A stretch of DNA of 14,378 nt from Vairimorpha apis BRL 01 (Eukaryota; Microsporidia; Nosematidae). The notes beneath the pieces are model-generated. The model made no database searches. It was not told the origin of the DNA and saw only the letters and a list, made by a program, of their open reading frames with translations. This document shows positions 10,350 through 14,378 of the stretch, piece by piece. A program made the translations under genes and the position numbers. The first letter of the stretch is position 1; the number at the start of each line of letters is the position of its first letter. The stretch is taken from the NCBI GenBank assembly GCA_000447185.1, contig KE647148.1:1-14378 (forward strand), read 5' to 3'.

Positions 10350-11149
10350 ATGTCATTACTAAAATCTGAAAAAGAAAATTTAAAAAATAAATTTCTAACA
10401 TATTTTATAGATATCGAACCTTCTATGAATATAAAAAAGGCAGCTCTAATATTTAATGAACATTTTGATTTTAATAAAGAAAAGCTATCCAAATTTCTTG
10501 AAAAAGGAATTTCAAAATACAATAATGTTCCATATCATAATGCTGTGCATGGATTAAATACTTTATACACTGGATCAATTTATTTAAAAATGTTATGTAA
10601 CTATCGGATTGAGAGAAACAATAAACTTTTATTTTTAATTTGTTGTTATTTACATGATATTGGACATCCAGGTAAATATGAAAAAGATACTAATTTAGAA
10701 AAAAACATATTGAGCTTATAATAGATCTTGTGACTGAATTTAATTGTATATTTAATATAGATTTAAAAAATGAATTGTTTATTATAGAAGAATTTATAAA
10801 TGCAACAAATCTAATTAATCATGATTCTATACTTAAAGAATTTTTAAATAAGTATTATGTGATTAAAAATAATATAAAAGAAATCTCAATGATAGAACTA
10901 AAAATATTGATAAAATTATCAGATTTATCAACATCCTATAAAGATTTTAAAAATTTTTCTGTTGGTAGTCAAAATCTAAAAAATGAAATGTCTAGTTTAG
11001 TTCAAAAATATGATCAAAATAAAGAAGATTTATTTTTTATCAAAAAATATGCAATACCATTAGCTAAATATTTTTCAAATATTTTTATTGATTTCAAATT
11101 TTTATATATAAACGGTTGTGAAAATGCAAAAAGATTAAATACTTTATAA
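10350..11149 (+). CDS. Class I 3',5'-cyclic nucleotide phosphodiesterase, one frame break
   Basis: The product belongs to the class I phosphodiesterases, which hydrolyse cAMP or cGMP to the 5'-monophosphate with two bound metal ions. The motifs come in family order. VPYHNAVH supplies the general-acid His63 and metal-binding His67. LHDIGHPG supplies His102 and Asp103. FINATNLINH stands for the ATDxxxH helix, and LIKLSDLS supplies the last metal-binding Asp (codon 10922). FIKKYAIPLAKYF then matches the C-terminal helix. The frame changes in A7 at 10699-10705, where one base seems missing. Across it, LEKKHIEL continues the helix that reads LENHHL in animal enzymes. Near 266 residues, it is short for the domain: about 20 residues around the usual YND segment after HPG are absent. 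Where the family has SQxGFI with the purine-binding Gln, this protein has EDLFFI, so that Gln is Asp (11027-11029). No transmembrane or regulatory domain is present. Activity and substrate are therefore uncertain, but the family assignment is firm. Confidence 0.88.
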
Positions 11150-13595
11150 AATAATAAGGATTTTTCAAAAAAACTTACTTATTTATAATTTATATATAAC
11201 ATATTATAATTTAAAATAACAGTCGACGAATTTAAATGCTGCTTCTTATCAATAAAGTTTTAAAAAAAGTTTCTTCTATAGTATTGTATTTTTTTATATT
11301 ATAAAATTAATAAGATATATTTTTTAGTATTGTTTATACAAAATCTCATTAAAAAATCAGATATATATAAAAATATCAATAAAAATTTAATTTTTAAGAT
11401 TTTATTATCAATAAAATAACTTTTTTAATTTTGAATATATAAAAAATTGTCGTAAATAAACTTTTTAGTATTTGAAATATAATATTTGATTTTTAATATG
11501 TATTTAACTAAAATATTATATTGATAAAAAGTTATAATTTAAATCCATATATTCAAACAATTTTTTTTGTAAAGAATAATAAAATATATTAAATTCTTTA
11601 CTTTAAGTAATCAAAAAAATTGCTTATTTTATAAACACCAGAACACTTTGTGAGAAATTAAATAACAATTATTTACATTTATATTCATAATAAATTTACA
11701 ATTTGTACAAAAATTTTATTTAAAAGTATATCAAATTTCAAAAAAAATATATTAAAATATAAAAAATAAATTTAGATTGAAACAATATATATTATTTATT
11801 TTATATAAATGTATAATATTTTCTTAAAAAAATTATTATATTTATTTTAAAACAAATATTGTAAAAATTTCATCATGATTTATCAAAAAATTATATATCA
11901 TAATTATTTATTTATGTTAAAAGTTTTTTTTACATGTTTTTCTATTTTAGATCTTATATGTTACATATGATATTATTTTTTGTGTAAATAAAAATGCTAC
12001 TTTTTTTAATAAATATTATGTTTATTAAAAATGTTAAACAATATATATTTAAATATAGTAAAATCAAATATATGCTGGTATAGATTAAAACAATTAAAAA
12101 AAATATCAAATGGGAATTTTACAAAAAATTGACATTTACCTGTATCAAAATATAATTTTTATTTAGTTATAAACAAATTAATTAAAAAAATCAACATTTT
12201 GGTTTTTTATGTTTAAAATTCTATAATAAAATTAAAACAGTATTATAAAAACGATAAATTTATAAATTTTTATAAAAGAAGATTTATTATATACTTAAAC
12301 AAAAATTAAATAAAATAAAATTATTAATAAAATACTATACTATAGTTTAAACAAAAAAATCAATGTGTAATTTTTATATTTTTATAAAATTGTATGTTTC
12401 TTATTTAATCAACTAGATTTGTTTATAAATATTAAAGATTAAATTGTTGAATTTATAATAAAAAATATAATTGTTCAAAATAATTTATCATTTTAAAAAA
12501 CTATATAATTTTTTAAAAATAAATTTATATGATAACGATATAAATATATTTTATAATAATTTTTTACATTATATTACCAATACCAATAATATCAAAATTT
12601 TGTAGCAATAAATAATAAAGTATAAAAAATATAATCTACTTATTATTTTAATTTTTATATAAAAATAATTTTTTTCATTTAAATTAAATTTAATTAATCA
12701 TAATAAAAAATAAATATTAATTGCTTTTTTTCTTTTTGTAACACATTGATAAATGTTTATTTAATATGAATATTTAAAAAATTAAAAATTAATCATAATT
12801 TAGTAATAAAATTTAAAATGATTTAAAATAATGTAAAAATAAAACAAAAAGAAATCCAAATTATGTTTAAATAAAACATTTTTGTGCAATAAATTGAACT
12901 AATTAAATGATATAGTCTTAGTTAACAAAATTATTCTTTTATATATAACAATCTAAATTTAATTTCATTATTAAAACAAAAGTATTAAAGTATATGATAT
13001 TTAAAAGTCAGATATAAAAAAACTAATAAATTAATAGAATAAATCTATTTTTACATTACGTTTACTATATCCATAAATAATTAAAATTTGACAGATAAAT
13101 AAAAATTAGCAATAAAAATGATTAATAAAAATAAATCTTTTAATAATTTTATTAATAATTAAATAATTATCTTATATCTTAAATTGTTATTAAAAAATAA
13201 AATATAACATATAAATTAAATATTGCAAAAATCGTTATAACACAAAAAAAATTATTTTACATTAACTTTTTAAGCTTGAATTTTTATTTTATTTTTAATG
13301 TTTTTTTAATATTTTCGATAAAAAAATGTTTTTTTTTATATAAATATTTTAAATATTAATAATATATATCAATTTATAATATGTAAAATAATGTAAAGTT
13401 TAAACAAGTATAAACCATAATACTGTTTTATATTTTTAATAATACAAATAAGAGTTTTTTTATAAAATCGTAAAAATAAAATAAAATGATTCTATTTAAA
13501 TTTAATAATGAACAATTATAGATATGTTAATTTAATTAAAAAAGTATATTTTTGATAAATTAACTATGTAATAAATAAAAGCTGTTATATTGTAA
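11150..13595. other. A+T-rich intergenic stretch, no gene
   Basis: Nearly pure A/T sequence with stops in all six frames. A slightly richer spot at 11219-11255 (with GTCGAC and GCTGC) follows the phosphodiesterase stop but has no recognisable content. No tRNA, rRNA or element remnant was seen. Confidence 0.6.
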
Positions 13596-13598
13596 GGG
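13596..13598 (+). promoter_or_regulatory. GGG start-proximal motif of the gene at 13601
   Basis: AAGGGTT ends directly at the ATG of the last gene. GGG-like triplets next to the start codon are the second form of the microsporidian start-proximal signal. It supports the ATG at 13601 over the next Met at codon 23. Confidence 0.5.
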
Positions 13599-13600
13599 TT

Positions 13601-14378
13601 ATGTTAAACTATTTTACACTTATAGTATCTTTAAGTATTTTTGATCTAAATGTTCAAATAAAAGAAATGAAAGTTTTAGAATTTAATGCCTCAGATTTAA
13701 TTCCTCATACTTTTATATTAAAAAAAATTGGAATAAATAATTTTTTAGATTCAACATTTTTTGGAAATTCTAATGATTTTTCAGAATATTATTCTATTCA
13801 TGTGACAAATTATAATAATGAATATATTAAAAGTTGTTTATCAATTACAGATGCAGATAAATTAATTAAGCAAAAGAAATTTATTTTAAAAATTAATGAT
13901 ATTTGTAGATATGTTGAAATTTTTCCTAATTTCCAAGATGATAAATATGACGATAATTATATACTATTAAATGCTGATTCTTCTATGAAATATTTACAAA
14001 TCATATGGGAAAATTTATTATACCCCAAATTATGTATCGATAAAATGATTTTAATGAATAATATTGTAATGTTATTGAGAAAAAGTATATTTTTATTAAG
14101 GCTTAGATTTATCAATTATCCATTTTTGTATTTTAATGAAAAGTTAGACGGTATACATATGATTTTTAAACAAATACTTGGACGATTAAAAAAATCAGAA
14201 AAATTTTCAATAAACCAATTTATTGAAATTTTAAATGAAAATACAAATTGTTATGATGAAAATGAAACTATGAAAATGTATCATCATCACAAAGGTTCTG
14301 AAATTACATCTAAATCTAAAGATTTTTATGCTGGTTGTTTTTTAACTGATATTGCAAATGTTTTAGGATATTTTGAAA
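13601..14378 (+). CDS. Unrecognised protein with signal-peptide-like start, 3'-partial
   Basis: An open frame begins at ATG 13601 and runs without a stop for 259 codons to the window end, far longer than chance allows at this composition. It begins MLNYFTLIVSLSIFDLNV, a hydrophobic stretch that looks like a signal peptide or anchor. The rest is soluble-looking, with an acidic QDDKYDDN segment, an Ile/Leu/Met-rich helix (MILMNNIVMLLRKSIFLLRL, about residues 149-168) that could be a second hydrophobic segment, and a His cluster MYHHHKG near residue 230. I do not recognise the family. It shows no frame break in the visible part, unlike the other four genes. The block from ITDADKLIKQKKF to DDNYILL resembles ISLDEIRKFVKAKQNF to NENYILF in the gene at 6077, in the same order and with similar spacing. 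The two may be distant paralogues, but low complexity weakens this. Confidence 0.78.
   Translation, partial: MLNYFTLIVSLSIFDLNVQIKEMKVLEFNASDLIPHTFILKKIGINNFLDSTFFGNSNDFSEYYSIHVTNYNNEYIKSCLSITDADKLIKQKKFILKINDICRYVEIFPNFQDDKYDDNYILLNADSSMKYLQIIWENLLYPKLCIDKMILMNNIVMLLRKSIFLLRLRFINYPFLYFNEKLDGIHMIFKQILGRLKKSEKFSINQFIEILNENTNCYDENETMKMYHHHKGSEITSKSKDFYAGCFLTDIANVLGYFE

Noticed and set aside
10730..11149. Separate gene beginning with GTG at 10730
   Set aside because: The frame extends upstream to the A7 run and supplies the missing C-terminal half of the phosphodiesterase domain.
11150..13595. Possible centromere, origin or CRISPR-like repeat array in the long A/T stretch
   Set aside because: No regularly spaced repeats or conserved blocks were seen; base composition alone is not evidence.

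Overview
The window looks like a piece of a very A+T-rich microsporidian (or closely related, strongly reduced fungal-parasite) nuclear genome. Three genes are clearly eukaryotic: a RAT1/XRN2 exoribonuclease, DNA polymerase delta subunit 2, and a class I cyclic nucleotide phosphodiesterase. The protein versions are short, the amino acids are Asn/Lys/Ile/Phe-rich, no introns are visible, and CCC or GGG triplets sit just upstream of start codons, as is described for microsporidia. The lineage is an inference; no rRNA or tRNA is present to fix it.

Layout. 2-1459 (+) is the C-terminal two thirds of RAT1, cut by the window start. It converges on POLD2 at 1624-2804 (-), with a hairpin in the 165-base gap. 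3230-4580 is a distinctly more G+C-rich patch. On the minus strand it carries a decayed, stop-riddled C-terminal piece of a reverse-transcriptase-type (R2-like, non-LTR) retrotransposon. 4580-6060 is A+T-rich with no gene. 6077-8153 (+) is a large unrecognised gene whose product starts with a hydrophobic, signal-peptide-like segment. 8154-10336 is A+T-rich with a few hairpins. 10350-11149 (+) is the phosphodiesterase. 11150-13595 is gene-free. 13601-14378 (+) is a second unrecognised gene with a signal-peptide-like start, open to the window end.

A recurring oddity: four of the five genes are interrupted by single-base frame changes, six in all. Each lies in or next to an A or T homopolymer, and five of the six look like one missing base. 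Protein similarity continues across the breaks in RAT1, POLD2 and the phosphodiesterase, so each is treated here as one gene. The simplest reading is homopolymer miscounting in the assembly. Real frame breaks rescued by slippage, or gene decay, are alternatives.

The genes do not form a pathway. RAT1 (nuclear RNA turnover and transcription termination) and POLD2 (replication) are housekeeping. The phosphodiesterase would degrade cyclic nucleotides, but it lacks the usual purine-contacting glutamine and one conserved segment. The two unknown genes may be paralogues encoding secreted or membrane-targeted proteins, on a weak similarity. No CRISPR array, tRNA, rRNA or intact mobile element was seen.
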